This document shows, piece by piece, positions 28,729 through 39,294 of a stretch of DNA of 64,000 nucleotides. Source of the stretch: Macrostomum hystrix. Taxonomy: Eukaryota; Platyhelminthes; Macrostomidae. The position numbers and the translations under genes were made by a program. The stretch is from assembly GCA_950097015.1 (NCBI GenBank), contig CATNEN010000024.1, positions 5,780,001-5,844,000 on the forward strand, in the 5' to 3' direction. Within the stretch, counting starts at the first letter, position 1, and the number at the start of each line of letters is the position of its first letter. Under the pieces are notes generated by a model. The model searched no databases and was not told the origin of the DNA. It saw only the letters and a list, made by a program, of their open reading frames with translations.

Positions 28729-29871
28729 TTTGTTGCTGCCCACAAAAAGCTCAGCTTTCTTTAATGACAAAACAGGATTTTGTGGCATGCTTTTTGGCCG
28801 ATATACATGTTAATTTGGTTTTCAGGCTAAAGCGGAAATTGTGTTGCTGAATTTCTTCATCCCCCTCCCACTAATTTGCCCCTGCCGATGCCCCTGTTAT
28901 CCATAGTGGACAGGGTCATATGCTACATATACTCTGGAACAGCCTTAAGTTTGAATTAAAACCTGTGAATTTGCCACCAAAACTGACTGGACATCTGGGC
29001 TAGTGCCATTCTAACAACTGTAAGGGTGGACCATTACAATTTTTTCTTTAAAAATGTTCCGTAAAGTTGTAATGGTCCCCCTTACAACATCTGGCATCCT
29101 TGTTTTCAATTTGGCATCCAGTTTTAGAACTTTAAAAATAAAAAACCCCAGTCATATTACCAACATTATATTATCAACAAAATAGTCATTTAACATGACC
29201 ATGCAAAATTGTACTAGCCAAATGGCATGGTCTTTAAATTGATTATGCCATCTTAAGCATTTAAAAACATAACAATAAACTAAATTTGGGTATGACAAGC
29301 TATTTCATGCACTGAATACAACTGTTTGATACAATGCAATAAACAATTCATAGTAACTAGATTTTAAGTAAAAAATCAAGTAAATTAATAGGAAGTAAAT
29401 ATAAATTATATTCTTAGGAAGTCAAGTCATGAAATAAACTCAATCCTCAATCTTAATAATAATCAGCAGGAATTATATTTTTAGGAAGTCAAGTCATAAA
29501 TTAAACTCAATCATCAATCCTTATCATCAGCAGGTTTATAAACAGAGTGGCAAAAATGATAGAAATTTACCATAGTTTACCATGCACATTGCTTTATAAA
29601 CTTGTGAGTTTAACTAATGAGTTTAACTTAAAAGGTAAAAATAAAATTCTGACCAGGTATTCTAATAAAAAGAATGGCATATAAACTTTCTGGAGAAAAC
29701 TTTAAAATGGCATGCCTACAAATACTTATATTGCACAGGGTGCAGCAACAGCTTTAGCTGACTCACATATTGTGAAATGAGCTAATTTAATTTTAGGCAA
29801 AAATTTTCAACTTAGGCGATTTTTTCAATATAGGCAATAATTTCCACTATAGGCAATGAACCAGTAATACA

Positions 29872-30013
29872 GGGTCCACAGCGTCGCCATATACGGACCC
29901 TAAAGGTCCAAACGTCATTGAGAGTCCGAATGTAAGGGTCCGAAAAAGGGTCCGCAGCGTCTGGACCCTAAAGGTCCGAATGTCTTTGGGGGTCCGAGGT
30001 CCGACAGGGGTTC
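29872..30013. repeat. GGTCC/GGACC motif cluster
   Basis: A 140-bp stretch built from GGGTCC, GGTCCGA and GGACCCTAAAGGTCC, the last an inverted pair present twice (about 29,897 and 29,963). Related clusters lie at 32,425-32,490 and around the gypsy insertion (33,535-33,577 and 38,313-38,330). They look like ends of an uncharacterised element. Confidence 0.5.
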
Positions 30014-30879
30014 GTAATATTAAGACGTATGTTACATGTTCAATATATGTTCAATCCCCATTTTTGTATAGCTGCAGAGAAAAAATCACGAACGATAAAA
30101 TCTATCGATTTGCGAATCTTAAATTTGAGTTTCGAGTAACATTAACTATATAATAGTACAATGCCTATAGCTGTGTCTTAATTATATAAAATGCTTCCAA
30201 TACCATGGCATATTCATCGCATACAGAGTATATTTTCGTAATAAATTTAGTGGAAAATTTAGAGAATTAGTATATTTGGAAGTTAAGTACAAAAATATAA
30301 TGAGAAAACAAAAAAAATTATTACAATATTAAGAATGGTAAACATGATCAAAGATAAAAATTAGGGAAAAAATTACAAAATATCAAGTTAAATCAGGCAC
30401 TAAAACAGTCTTTATATTCCATGCACTTATCTATACCCAAACTGTACCAATTTATCTGTATTTTCCGTCTAATTTCCAACTTATCTATACGTACGTATCT
30501 ATCTGTCTTTTTATTTGTGTATCTATCTATCGGTCTATGTATGCATTTATGTATTTATTATTCTTTCTTTATATCTATCAAACCAATTACTCAATATAAT
30601 TATACATTAGGTTAATTGGGCAAAGGTTAATTGGGTTTTAGACTAAGGACGCCAAATCTATGACAGGGGCGCCACTTCATAACTAATGGTGACAAATTTT
30701 AGATATCGGCGCCAAATTAAAAATTTCTTCCTTGAGTAAGTCACATGATGCTGCACCTGTAAAATCATAGTCTACTGGTGCATAATAATACAGATACAGA
30801 GAATATTAAGGAGTTCGAATTTTGATTCGCTTGAATTCGCTGTAATATGCAATTTTATTTTGTATTAGATAGCAGATGA

Positions 30880-31025
30880 AATCGGCGGCAGGTTTGAATC
30901 GGCAACGGAAGGGTTTCTGATTGGCTGACAGATTGAATTGGCGACAGATGGAATCGGCGACAGATGGAATCGGCAACGGAAGGGTTTCTGATTGGCTGAC
31001 AGATGGAATCGGCAACAGATGCGAT
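30880..31025. repeat. Two-copy repeat of about 70 bp
   Basis: GAATCGGCAACGGAAGGGTT and the following TCTGATTGGCTGACAGAT occur twice, separated by shorter GATGGAATCGGCGACA units. Confidence 0.6.
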
Positions 31026-31093
31026 GGAATATAACTATACATCAGGGGAACATAATAACTGCTTGTGAAATGTAAAATTTAGTTAATTTAGAG

Positions 31094-32377
31094 CTAACGA
31101 AGTACAGCAATCAGCGACTGGGCAGGTGCGCGGGCATCACGTCGTCGGAGCTTAGACAGTACCTCCAGTGTTTCGAGGAAGGCTTCCAGGTAGGGCACAT
31201 GCTGCAGATTGAACGATACTGAACAGATTGCGATTGCGACAACCATATCCTTAATGGAATTGCAACGAAGTACCGTACCGTTTACCGAAATGCCACGCCA
31301 ACTACTGTCCTCCCTTAGAATGTGAATAGGCAACTCAGTGTCGAAAAGTTTTTCGGGGTTAATTCTTAATCGACCGAGTAGCAAGCAAAGGCCGTTCATC
31401 AGAACAGTGTCGTCGTCATCACAATCATTGACATACAGCTTGCAGTACATGTATCGCTTCATCGTATCTCGCTTTTGCCACACATGCCGGAGTGCACCGC
31501 AAACATTCTGTTCGATATCCGCTTGTCGCTTCTTTCTCTTGGCCTTCTCCTCCCGGTCCAGTTCTCTTTCGCGTTTCTTTATTCGTTCTTTCCATGCAGT
31601 CCGGTCCGCCACCATCTTCTCGAGGTCTAGCTCGTCTATCTTCGCCCCGCGGAGCATCTTCTTCCAATATGAGACGATCGTCTGCTTCCGTTTCTTGGCT
31701 TTTCGGATGCCTTCCAAGGTCTTATTCCAGCCTAGAATGCACGTCTTAGCTAGGTTCGAGTCGGGTAGGCGGAGCACGTGGCCCATACGCCTCCAGTGCG
31801 CTGCTTCAATTTTGTTGCTGATACTCTTGATGCCGAGTTCTGCGCGCACGTCCCACATATTGACTCCCTTCTCTTCCATTTCTATGAGCGGTGGTCTTGT
31901 CTTCGCGCTCCAGACGTATCTGTACTTTCTGTCCATTGTTTGCTGCATTCTCTTGACCTCGGATTTCTGGAAAGGTCTCGCTCCGGCGTTAAACAGCATG
32001 GTGCTTTCCACGCAGGCTTCGACAATGCGTGCTTGAGTGCGCTTGCTCAGCCGTGTGCGCCGGAGCATGTTCTTTGTTCCGTGCCATGCTTTGGCTGCTC
32101 GTTTCAGTCTTTGCGTCATATCCTGCTTCCTTCCCAGCCAGGTCCCGAGCATCCGGATGTTTCCGCTCTCCTCGGTGCCTAGCGTAGCTCTTTCTTCTTT
32201 ATCGTCGTTTGTCCTTTCTTCAAGGTCTGCCATGGTCTCGATGATGACCCTTGTTCCCTGGTTGACCTCGGCTGCGGTCCCGATTTGGTGGTGTCGTCGG
32301 CGAACAATGAGCTCGTGATCTTGATCTCGTGAACAAGCGTTACCTTCACTTAAGATGCATTTTAAGCCATTGCACAT
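31094..32377 (-). pseudogene. LINE reverse transcriptase remnant fused to an unrecognised C-terminal domain
   Basis: 427 codons open on the - strand. Residues ~60-260 (IRMLGTWLGRKQDM, RIVEACVESTMLFNAGAR, YRYVWSAKTRPPLIEMEE, RRMGHVLRLPDSNLAKT) are the thumb and C-terminal part of a LINE reverse transcriptase. The catalytic FADD motif lies just upstream, in another frame (about 32,300), so the copy carries a frameshift there and is dead. The last ~75 residues (SWRGISVNGTVLRC..., YLEAFLETLEVLSKLRRR) do not look like RT. A paralogue of this part occurs alone at 39,295-39,744. The join may be a read-through of two adjacent remnants. Confidence 0.7.
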
Positions 32378-32424
32378 AACATTTATGTGCTACTGTATGT
32401 GTGAGAGGTGCGAAGTAAAAACAT

Positions 32425-32490
32425 ATTTCGGACCCTAGGGTCCGTTTTGACAAAACGGACCCCACACGGACCCTTATGATTTACAGTGTA
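32425..32490. repeat. GGTCC cluster with ATTTACAGTGTA
   Basis: Contains TTCGGACCCTAGGGTCCG and an inverted CCGTTTTGACAAAACGG. It ends with the 12-mer ATTTACAGTGTA (32,479-32,490), which also follows the GGACC motif right of the gypsy insertion (38,336-38,347). Confidence 0.5.
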
Positions 32491-32494
32491 GCTA

Positions 32495-33577
32495 AAAGAA
32501 CAGTCCCTTTGGGGTAACAATCAGAAACCGCTACGCGGGTTACTTATCTGAGTACCGGTCGCGTGCCGCAGGTCTGTCGTTCTCGAGGGAGGGCAGGGCA
32601 AAATAGCAAAGGCAGAGAAGGGAAAAATCTAATTTTGAGCTGGCAGGGGCCAACGCACCAGTGGAGCTCTGAGGCTCAATTTGAGGGCTCACCTAAAGAG
32701 GTGGCTTGCACTGTTAGGGAATTAGGCGCAGGCAATGGGCCTGTGAGCGCCTATGCTGAGCTCTTGAGCTCGAGGGTATATGCCCTAAGTGGTAGAGGTG
32801 AGTCCGGAGGGTCCAAACGGGGTCGGAACGGAGGTCCGGGAGGTAGGTGGAAGGTTCCGGGGGTCCTAGGGGGAGCAGCGCAGCGCGCTTTCTTAAATAG
32901 TCCTGCTGCACGCCAACCTCGACATTCATCAAAATAACCCACATTCGCGCCAGCCTGTCATCGAGGAATCGAAGCGGCGATGGCCACCCCGATTACCCAA
33001 TGAACCGGCGGCGAGAAACGACAGATGCTCCTTTACGAGCAGCCGCTGGCTGTCGGCCAATAATTGTTACTCCGCCAGGACAATGGGAAGCGCAGGCGCC
33101 GACCTGCCTACAGTGACATTTACATGTATCTAAGAGAGGAGGTCATAAAGTCGAGCTGGGCTCGAATACTGTAAAGAAGTGGGGACATGAAGAATTAATG
33201 ATCACTCATAATGCCCGAGTGATTCCCAATATCTGATCGCGGTTTGGAGGGGAATTATGACCTAAACTAGCTCATACAATAAAGTTATGGCCGCGATCAG
33301 TCATTCCTACAGGGGGCTAAAACAGATCCAGGGAGAGGGGATTCGACGGCTACTTAATTCACCGCCGCCCCAAACCCGGCCCTAAGATTAATGATCTTGT
33401 TTGTGGCCAGCTGCTAGGTGGGTCGCGATTATTGACTGCCTAAAAATTTGAAAAATTCCGCTGGCTCACATTCCCACTCGATTCCCGCAGCACACTCCAC
33501 ATCAGTGTTTTCAACATATTTTCTATGCAGAAAATTCGGACCTTAAGGCCCAAAGGTCCGAATTGCCAAATACGGAC
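32495..33577. other. GC-richer non-coding stretch left of the gypsy element
   Basis: Several overlapping frames exist on both strands (32,560-32,945) but none has a recognisable domain or splice context. The right part ends in the GGTCC-type sequence interrupted by the gypsy insertion. Confidence 0.4.
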
Positions 33578-33786
33578 TGTAAGACTTGCGTACTTGTACT
33601 TCGCCCCGCATTGCGTCAGCTTGCTCCAGCCAATCAATACCTCTTACGTCTTGTGCGCGCACTCAGCACTTTCAACTCTCACCTGTCGTACCCCCACCCC
33701 AATTATCGATCCATTAAATATATATTGTCGCCCGCGGGGCAGCGCTCAGTTGAGCATATTTTCGACCACAAATCATAGACTCTACA
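33578..33786 (+). repeat. 5' LTR of the gypsy element
   Basis: 209 bp. Starts TGTAAGACTTGCGTACTTGT and ends ATAGACTCTACA. It contains TTAAATATATATTG (about 33,713-33,726), a possible TATA box for the element's promoter. Confidence 0.95.
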
Positions 33787-33804
33787 GTGGCATCGCAAGC
33801 AGTC

Positions 33805-35640
33805 ATGTCTGTGCCCCTACACCTGCCCCCACCTGAGCCTTTCGATACACAGAAAGAGCCACACAATCTCGCGGCGCGGTGGGCAGAATGGGCCAGCCGG
33901 TTCAAGTGCTTTGTGACAGCCAGCGGCATTTCAAACACGCAACAGCAACGCGAAATTCTGCTATACGTCGGCGGTAAACAGCTTTACGAAGCCTACGCAG
34001 AGCTGACCACACCAGGCGAGTCACTCGACGATCTCCTAAAGGCCTTCAAAGGGCACTTCAGCAGCAGGCACAACCCCGTGTTCGTGCGGTACGAGTTCCG
34101 GTTCTGCACCCAACAGCAGGGCGAGTCCATCAACGCTTGGGTGCAGCGGCTGTACAAGGCAGCGGAGGGCTGCGATTTCCAGACCCAGCGCGACCCCATC
34201 ATCAGGGACCAGATCGTTGCCGGCTGCCAATCAGACCAGCTGCGCCGCAGGCTGCTGCAGACACCGAACATCGGCCTCCAGGACGCCCTGCAGCAGGCCA
34301 GAGCCTTCGAATCGGCGGACCTCCAGTCAGCGGCTATCGAAGCCCGCAAGTCCGACTCTGTGAATGCGGTTCGGCGAATCGAGAGGCCAGCGAGATTGGA
34401 GCAGCCCAGAAACAGCAAATGCATCCGCTGTGGCGAGCCGGGCCACAGAACTTGCGAGGCGGCCCGCGGAAAGACTTGCCGGAGCTGCAACAAAGTTGGG
34501 CACCTAGCGAAGGCCTGTCTGTCCAAACCGTCCGGCTCGAGGAGGGTGCACACCATCACCGAGGAGCAGCAGCCCGAACAGCAGGGACCCGATGACAGTG
34601 ACAGTAGCTGCGAGGTCTTCAGCCTCTCCCCTCTGAGAAAGAGGCTGCCGCTCGTGAAAGCCGACATCAACGGTCGTGCCACAGACCTGCTTATTGACAG
34701 CGGCGCGACCTGCAACCTCATGGACGTCAGGACCTTCAAGGCCGTCGAGGGCAGCGCGGCCCAGCTTGTTGAGTCCCAAAAAAAAAGTATTCCCGTTCGG
34801 CTCCAGCAAGCCGCTGACGACATTGGGCAAGGCCACCTTGCAAACGACCGTCTACGACGCCAGCGCCCGCATCAGCTACATCATCGTGAAGGAAAGCGGC
34901 ACCACGATCATCGGCCGCCAGACCAGCGAGGGACTCGGCATTCTGCGCATCGGGCCAAGCCAACCGACGGTCTGCCAGCTGACGGAAGCCAACAAGCTGC
35001 CGAAGTCTCTCAACACAGCCCTGGAGGCAGCAGCAGCCGAGGCGAACGACCGGACGCTACCAGAACAGGAGCGCCTAGCCAACATCCTCCGGGCACACCG
35101 CCAACGTTTCGAGGGCATCGGCTGTGTCAAGGACGTCGAGGTCAGCATCCACCTACGCGAAGAAGCCGCGCCTGTCTGCCACCCACCCAGCCGAGTCCCG
35201 GTGCACCTGCGGGAGGCAGCGCAGCGCGAGCTGGACGAACAGCTTGCGGCCGGCATCATCGAGCGAGTGAAGGGACCGTCCGACTGGGTGGCCCGCATGG
35301 TGGTAGTCCCGAAGTCGCAGCCGGGCCAAGTGCGCATCACCCAGGACCTGCGAGATGTCAACAAGTTCGTGGTGCCCGAGAAGCAGCCCATCCCGACATT
35401 CGAGGAGGTCACAGACGAAATGGCAGGCGCTCGCTACTTCTCGGAGCTCGACATCAACAAGGCCTTCCATCAGATCCGTGTCCGGGAGGAATCGCGCCAC
35501 TTGCTGACGTTCTCCACGCCAAAGGGCCTCATGCGACTGACGCGCCTGTGCATGGGCTTCACGTCAGCGTCGGAGATCCTGCAGAGGGTCATGACCACCG
35601 TGCTCGGCGGCCTGTCCGGCGTCCGCTGGGTGCACGATGA
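33805..35640 (+). CDS. gag: Gypsy gag with protease start; frame leaves homology at an A9 run
   Basis: From the ATG at 33,805. Gag core residues ~20-190 (WASRFKCFVTASG, FSSRHNPVFVRYEF, GESINAWVQRLYKAAEGC) are retrotransposon-gag-like. Two zinc knuckles follow: CIRCGEPGHRTC, atypical with two residues after His, and CRSCNKVGHLAKAC, canonical CX2CX4HX4C. Next is the aspartic protease motif LLIDSGATCNLMD. At the A9 run (34,778-34,786) homology passes to the next frame. The 285 codons that stay open in this frame to 35,640 overprint pol and are Pro/Arg/His-rich, so they are probably not real coding sequence. Confidence 0.85.
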   Translation: MSVPLHLPPPEPFDTQKEPHNLAARWAEWASRFKCFVTASGISNTQQQREILLYVGGKQLYEAYAELTTPGESLDDLLKAFKGHFSSRHNPVFVRYEFRFCTQQQGESINAWVQRLYKAAEGCDFQTQRDPIIRDQIVAGCQSDQLRRRLLQTPNIGLQDALQQARAFESADLQSAAIEARKSDSVNAVRRIERPARLEQPRNSKCIRCGEPGHRTCEAARGKTCRSCNKVGHLAKACLSKPSGSRRVHTITEEQQPEQQGPDDSDSSCEVFSLSPLRKRLPLVKADINGRATDLLIDSGATCNLMDVRTFKAVEGSAAQLVESQKKSIPVRLQQAADDIGQGHLANDRLRRQRPHQLHHREGKRHHDHRPPDQRGTRHSAHRAKPTDGLPADGSQQAAEVSQHSPGGSSSRGERPDATRTGAPSQHPPGTPPTFRGHRLCQGRRGQHPPTRRSRACLPPTQPSPGAPAGGSAARAGRTACGRHHRASEGTVRLGGPHGGSPEVAAGPSAHHPGPARCQQVRGAREAAHPDIRGGHRRNGRRSLLLGARHQQGLPSDPCPGGIAPLADVLHAKGPHATDAPVHGLHVSVGDPAEGHDHRARRPVRRPLGAR

Positions 35641-37879
35641 CATCATCATCTACGCCAGAAACATCAAGGACCACAACCAGCAACTGGCGGCAACTCTGCA
35701 GCGGCTGGAGTCCTACAACGTCACCCTCAACCCGGCGAAGTGCAGATTCGCGGTCAGGGAGGCGACTTTTCTCGCCATGCGCCTCTCTGAGAAGGGCATC
35801 CAGCCAACTGAGGACAAGGTGAGCGCGGTCCAGTCGTTTAGGGCACCGAAGAACGCGTCCGAGGTGAGATCATTCCTAGGCCTCGTTGCCTTTGTCAGCC
35901 GCTTTATCCCAGCACTCGCAGACATTGCCAAGCCTCTCAGAAACCTGACCAGAAGGGAGGCCGCCTGGACCTGGGGAGCGGCGGAAGACGCTGCCTTCAA
36001 CGCCGTCAAGAGCTCCATCGCTGCCAGCAGCACTTTAGCGTTCTTCGACAAGCAGAAGCCGACAGAAGTGATCGTGGACGCCAGCCCGACCGGCCTCGGG
36101 GCAATCCTTAGCCAGCAACAACCAGACGGCAGCCTGAGACCAATCGCCTACGCCAGCCGCGCCCTGACGGCCGTAGAGGCGCGCTACTCGCAGACTGAGC
36201 GGGAGGCCCTCGCGGTTAAATTCGGCTGCCTCCGCTTCCGCCACTACCTCAGCGGCTCACCCGGCTTCCGAGTCGTCACCGATCACAAGCCGCTGGTGCA
36301 CCTCTTCAAGCCAAATTCCCGGCCGCCTCCGAGGATCGAAAGAATGGCACTGAGCATCCAGGACCTGGTGTTCGAGACAACATACAGGCCAGGCCCGTCC
36401 AACCCCAGCGATGTCCTGAGCCGGCAACCAAGCGGGCCCTCAGCAGTCGCTGCAGTCGGTGAGTCCAGGGACACTAACTTCATTAACAGCATCGCCGAAG
36501 CCGCCACCCCGAAGGGACTCTCGCTGCAGCAGATCAAGGAGGCGACGTCAAGAGACGAAGCGCTGCGGGCAGCCATCGCGGCCCTCCGCGATGGCGACTG
36601 GGACCTTCGAGACGCAACGCTGCGGTCCCTGCATGCGCTGAAGCAGGAGCTGTCCGTAACCGACGGGGTCTTGCTACGAGGACACCGGATTGTCGTCCCC
36701 GAGGCTCTACGACAGGCAGTGCTGCGCCTAGCGCACCAAGGACACCAGGGAGACAAGAAGACACAGGCCAGACTGTCCGCGAAGGTCTGGTGGCCAGGCA
36801 TCGTTGGAGAAGCGCGGCGCATGTGCGACACCTGTCTGCCGTGCCAAGCAGCGAGCCATCGAGCGGCAGTCCCGGCGGCTCCGCTGCAGGCCACGCCGCT
36901 GCCGCCGTATGCCTGGCACACTCTGGGCATCGACTTCACCGGACCGGTGCAAAACCGGCACCTGCTGGTCATTGTGGACCACTTCTCCCGGTATCCAATC
37001 GTCATCAGCATGTCGTCCATGACTGCTGAGGCCGTCACCAAGCAGCTGCGAAAACTTTTCGCCACGTTCGGCAGGCCGACCCAGCTCGTGTCCGACAACG
37101 GGCCGCCGTTCAGTTCGCAAGCGTTCCGCGACTACCTCGGCAGCAACGGCATCCAGCAGCGTCTCGTCACACCGTACCACCCGGCGGCGAACGGCGTCAC
37201 GGAACGCGTCAACCGATCAATCAACAAGACCGTCAGGATCGCCAACATCGAGTCAACAGACTGGCGGGAGGCTCTGGAGGACTGGCTAGAAGCCTACCGC
37301 AACACCCCGCATTCGAGCACGGGGTCGACGCCAGCCGAGCTCATGTTCCAGCGGCAGGTCCAGGACGTCATCCCCAGCGTGCAACAGCGACGCCAGCAGC
37401 CGCGCAACCTGGCGTCCATCAGGGCCCGCGACAACGAGGCCAAGCAGCGGATGGCCCGGTACGCCGACGACCGCCGAAGGGCCGCAAGCCACGACATTAG
37501 ATCTGGCGACTCGGTGCTACGCAGGCGGAGACCAGCGGCCAAGACAAAGACACCGTTCGAGCCGGAGCCCTGGACCATCGACGAGGTAAAGGGCGACTCC
37601 CTGGTGCTGAGCAGAGGGCGCCAGACCTGCATGCGTCACATCACGGACCTCAAACACCTGCCCACAATCGACCAGCCACCGACGCCACCGCCACCAGGCG
37701 GGTCAGCGCCACCAATGGAGCCACCAGCGGCAGCGGCGCCAGCAGCGCCACCAGAGGCGCCTACAGCGCTGCTACCGGCGCCACCCCTGGCGCAGCCACG
37801 GACAGCGGGAGGCCGTGCATCGCCGCCGAACGTCTCGAGGTGCCCACTGCCGCGCGCGTGTAAAATCAGTCGACTGTGA
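34778..37879 (+). CDS. pol: Gypsy pol: rest of protease, RT, RNase H, integrase
   Basis: Entered from gag/PR after the A9 run, one frame forward. RT: SELDINKAFHQI at about 35,440, and the catalytic site reads WVHDDIIIYA (about 35,626), VHDD in place of YxDD. RNase H: VIVDASPTGLGAIL (about 36,070), then TEREALAVKFG and VVTDHKPL. Integrase: HHCC zinc module (LAHQGHQGDKK...CDTCLPCQ, 36,728-36,846), then core Asp in GIDFTG (about 36,930), Asp in SDNGPPF (37,091) and Glu in NGVTERVNR (37,198). The C-terminal tail is Pro/Ala-rich. No other break over 1,030 codons. No env-like gene follows. Confidence 0.93.
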   Translation, partial: KKKVFPFGSSKPLTTLGKATLQTTVYDASARISYIIVKESGTTIIGRQTSEGLGILRIGPSQPTVCQLTEANKLPKSLNTALEAAAAEANDRTLPEQERLANILRAHRQRFEGIGCVKDVEVSIHLREEAAPVCHPPSRVPVHLREAAQRELDEQLAAGIIERVKGPSDWVARMVVVPKSQPGQVRITQDLRDVNKFVVPEKQPIPTFEEVTDEMAGARYFSELDINKAFHQIRVREESRHLLTFSTPKGLMRLTRLCMGFTSASEILQRVMTTVLGGLSGVRWVHDDIIIYARNIKDHNQQLAATLQRLESYNVTLNPAKCRFAVREATFLAMRLSEKGIQPTEDKVSAVQSFRAPKNASEVRSFLGLVAFVSRFIPALADIAKPLRNLTRREAAWTWGAAEDAAFNAVKSSIAASSTLAFFDKQKPTEVIVDASPTGLGAILSQQQPDGSLRPIAYASRALTAVEARYSQTEREALAVKFGCLRFRHYLSGSPGFRVVTDHKPLVHLFKPNSRPPPRIERMALSIQDLVFETTYRPGPSNPSDVLSRQPSGPSAVAAVGESRDTNFINSIAEAATPKGLSLQQIKEATSRDEALRAAIAALRDGDWDLRDATLRSLHALKQELSVTDGVLLRGHRIVVPEALRQAVLRLAHQGHQGDKKTQARLSAKVWWPGIVGEARRMCDTCLPCQAASHRAAVPAAPLQATPLPPYAWHTLGIDFTGPVQNRHLLVIVDHFSRYPIVISMSSMTAEAVTKQLRKLFATFGRPTQLVSDNGPPFSSQAFRDYLGSNGIQQRLVTPYHPAANGVTERVNRSINKTVRIANIESTDWREALEDWLEAYRNTPHSSTGSTPAELMFQRQVQDVIPSVQQRRQQPRNLASIRARDNEAKQRMARYADDRRRAASHDIRSGDSVLRRRRPAAKTKTPFEPEPWTIDEVKGDSLVLSRGRQTCMRHITDLKHLPTIDQPPTPPPPGGSAPPMEPPAAAAPAAPPEAPTALLPAPPLAQPRTAGGRASPPNVSRCPLPRACKISRL

Positions 37880-38103
37880 CTCTTTTGCGGTACTCAAAAG
37901 AACGGTACTCAATATGCCGTTCTAATCACTACTTTCGCATCATCGTGAACAATACTTGTCATTCATTTGCCATGCCAACAATTTAATACTCACTTTTATT
38001 CCTTGTTAAGGGGTGGGAGCGCCTGTTTTACCTTATTCAAGTTTCGTCTTTGTGGCCACCCTGCTCGTGTTAATCTCCTATTTTAATTTCATTTTGGGAA
38101 GGA

Positions 38104-38312
38104 TGTAAGACTTGCGTACTTGTACTTCGCCCCGCATTGCGTCAGCTTGCTCCAGCCAATCAATACCTCTTACGTCTTGTGCGCGCACTCAGCACTTTCA
38201 ACTCTCACCTGTCGTACCCCCACCCCAATTATCGATCCATTAAATATATATTGTCGCCCGCGGGGCAGCGCTCAGTTGAGCATATTTTCGACCACAAATC
38301 ATAGACTCTACA
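38104..38312 (+). repeat. 3' LTR of the gypsy element
   Basis: 209 bp, identical by eye to the 5' LTR. Preceded by TTTTGGGAAGGA (polypurine-tract-like) and followed by the CGGAC target duplication. Confidence 0.95.
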
Positions 38313-38317
38313 CGGAC

Positions 38318-39294
38318 CTTCTCCGGAACTTTACAATTTACAGTGTATATACGGATGTTAAAACGTCCGTATTACTTGAACGTCCGTATTAACGTCCAGA
38401 AAACATCCACATTAACGTCCGAAAAACGTCCAAAAACATACGCAGCGTGGCTACGGATGTTGCATTACATTACGTTACATAACATTATGCATTGCATTAC
38501 ATAACATTACGGACTATAACATCCACAATTTTGGATGCTTTCAGAATGAAATGAAGAAAGCAAACTAATGCAAAACTGTTTCGCTTTTAGATTTTTTATT
38601 ATTCCAAAAATGCATATTAAGGGCTAATTGCTGTGTCATCAATCAATTGAAAGCAGAATATCTCGCCTTTGTGGCAATATATTACGAAATCACACAATTT
38701 TCAGCAATACGTGCAAAGCACAAATATAAAAAACAGCTTCCTGACCGAAAAAGAAACCAATTTAAAATTACAACAGAAAATTAGCATATTTAGATAGCTG
38801 GTGAAGCAAGTTTTGAAATGCAAAAAATGTATATTAATATTTGTGCGCAAATAAGTCATTATGCACCATAGGGGCAAGGCAGGCGGGGTAGATTTTTAGC
38901 ACGAATTTTTCTTCAAGAAATGTAAAAAAATTGAAATCCATATACCTATTTTCCCCATTTGATTGTGCACCTGTTATACACATTTGCATAATTATAAACA
39001 TGAAACATCAAATAAGAAACAACAATGAAAATGTATACATACATGGCAAAACCTTTTTTCATATGCATGCAAAATTTAATGTCATGGCAGCTTGTACTTG
39101 GACTTAACACTTTCCTAACCTCTTGATTACGCGCGTCGCACTTCTCTCACTGCCAATGCACACTGCACGCAACAGCCACTGCTTCTCTTCAGTCTGCGCG
39201 CCGCGCGGCTTTTCCGCGTGCCACGAAATCTCTGCGCAATGTCCAAGCATGTGAAAGCCGCAACAATTACAATACTTGCATGCAAATTAAGAAT
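38318..39294. other. AT-rich non-coding stretch
   Basis: Begins with ACGTCCG-type short repeats (38,345-38,445) and ACATTAC/CATTACATAA simple sequence (38,460-38,515). Nothing else was recognised. Confidence 0.4.

Larger units (their letters stand above)
27976..30870. other. AT-rich non-coding region with small repeats
   Basis: No gene seen. It contains GGCATCC-rich stretches (28,480-28,550; 29,095-29,115), a 31-bp tandem repeat and the GGTCC cluster listed separately, and ATCTAT-type simple sequence (30,425-30,560). Confidence 0.4.
33578..38312 (+). mobile_element. Ty3/gypsy LTR retrotransposon, 4,735 bp, young
   Basis: Two 209-bp LTRs (33,578-33,786 and 38,104-38,312), starting TGT and ending ACA, look identical by eye. 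A 5-bp target duplication CGGAC flanks them (33,573-33,577 and 38,313-38,317). Between them are gag, protease, RT, RNase H and integrase in the order of Metaviridae. A primer-binding-like TGGCATCGCAAGCAG begins at 33,788. The purine run GGGAAGGA just before the 3' LTR fits a polypurine tract. The gag/PR and pol frames differ by one at an A9 run. It inserted into a GGTCC-type repeat. Confidence 0.95.

Noticed and set aside
31338-32036. 232-codon + strand frame
   Set aside because: Antisense to the LINE RT remnant whose protein motifs are clear.
33993-34823. 276-codon - strand frame in the gypsy gag
   Set aside because: Antisense shadow of gag in GC-rich sequence, no domain.
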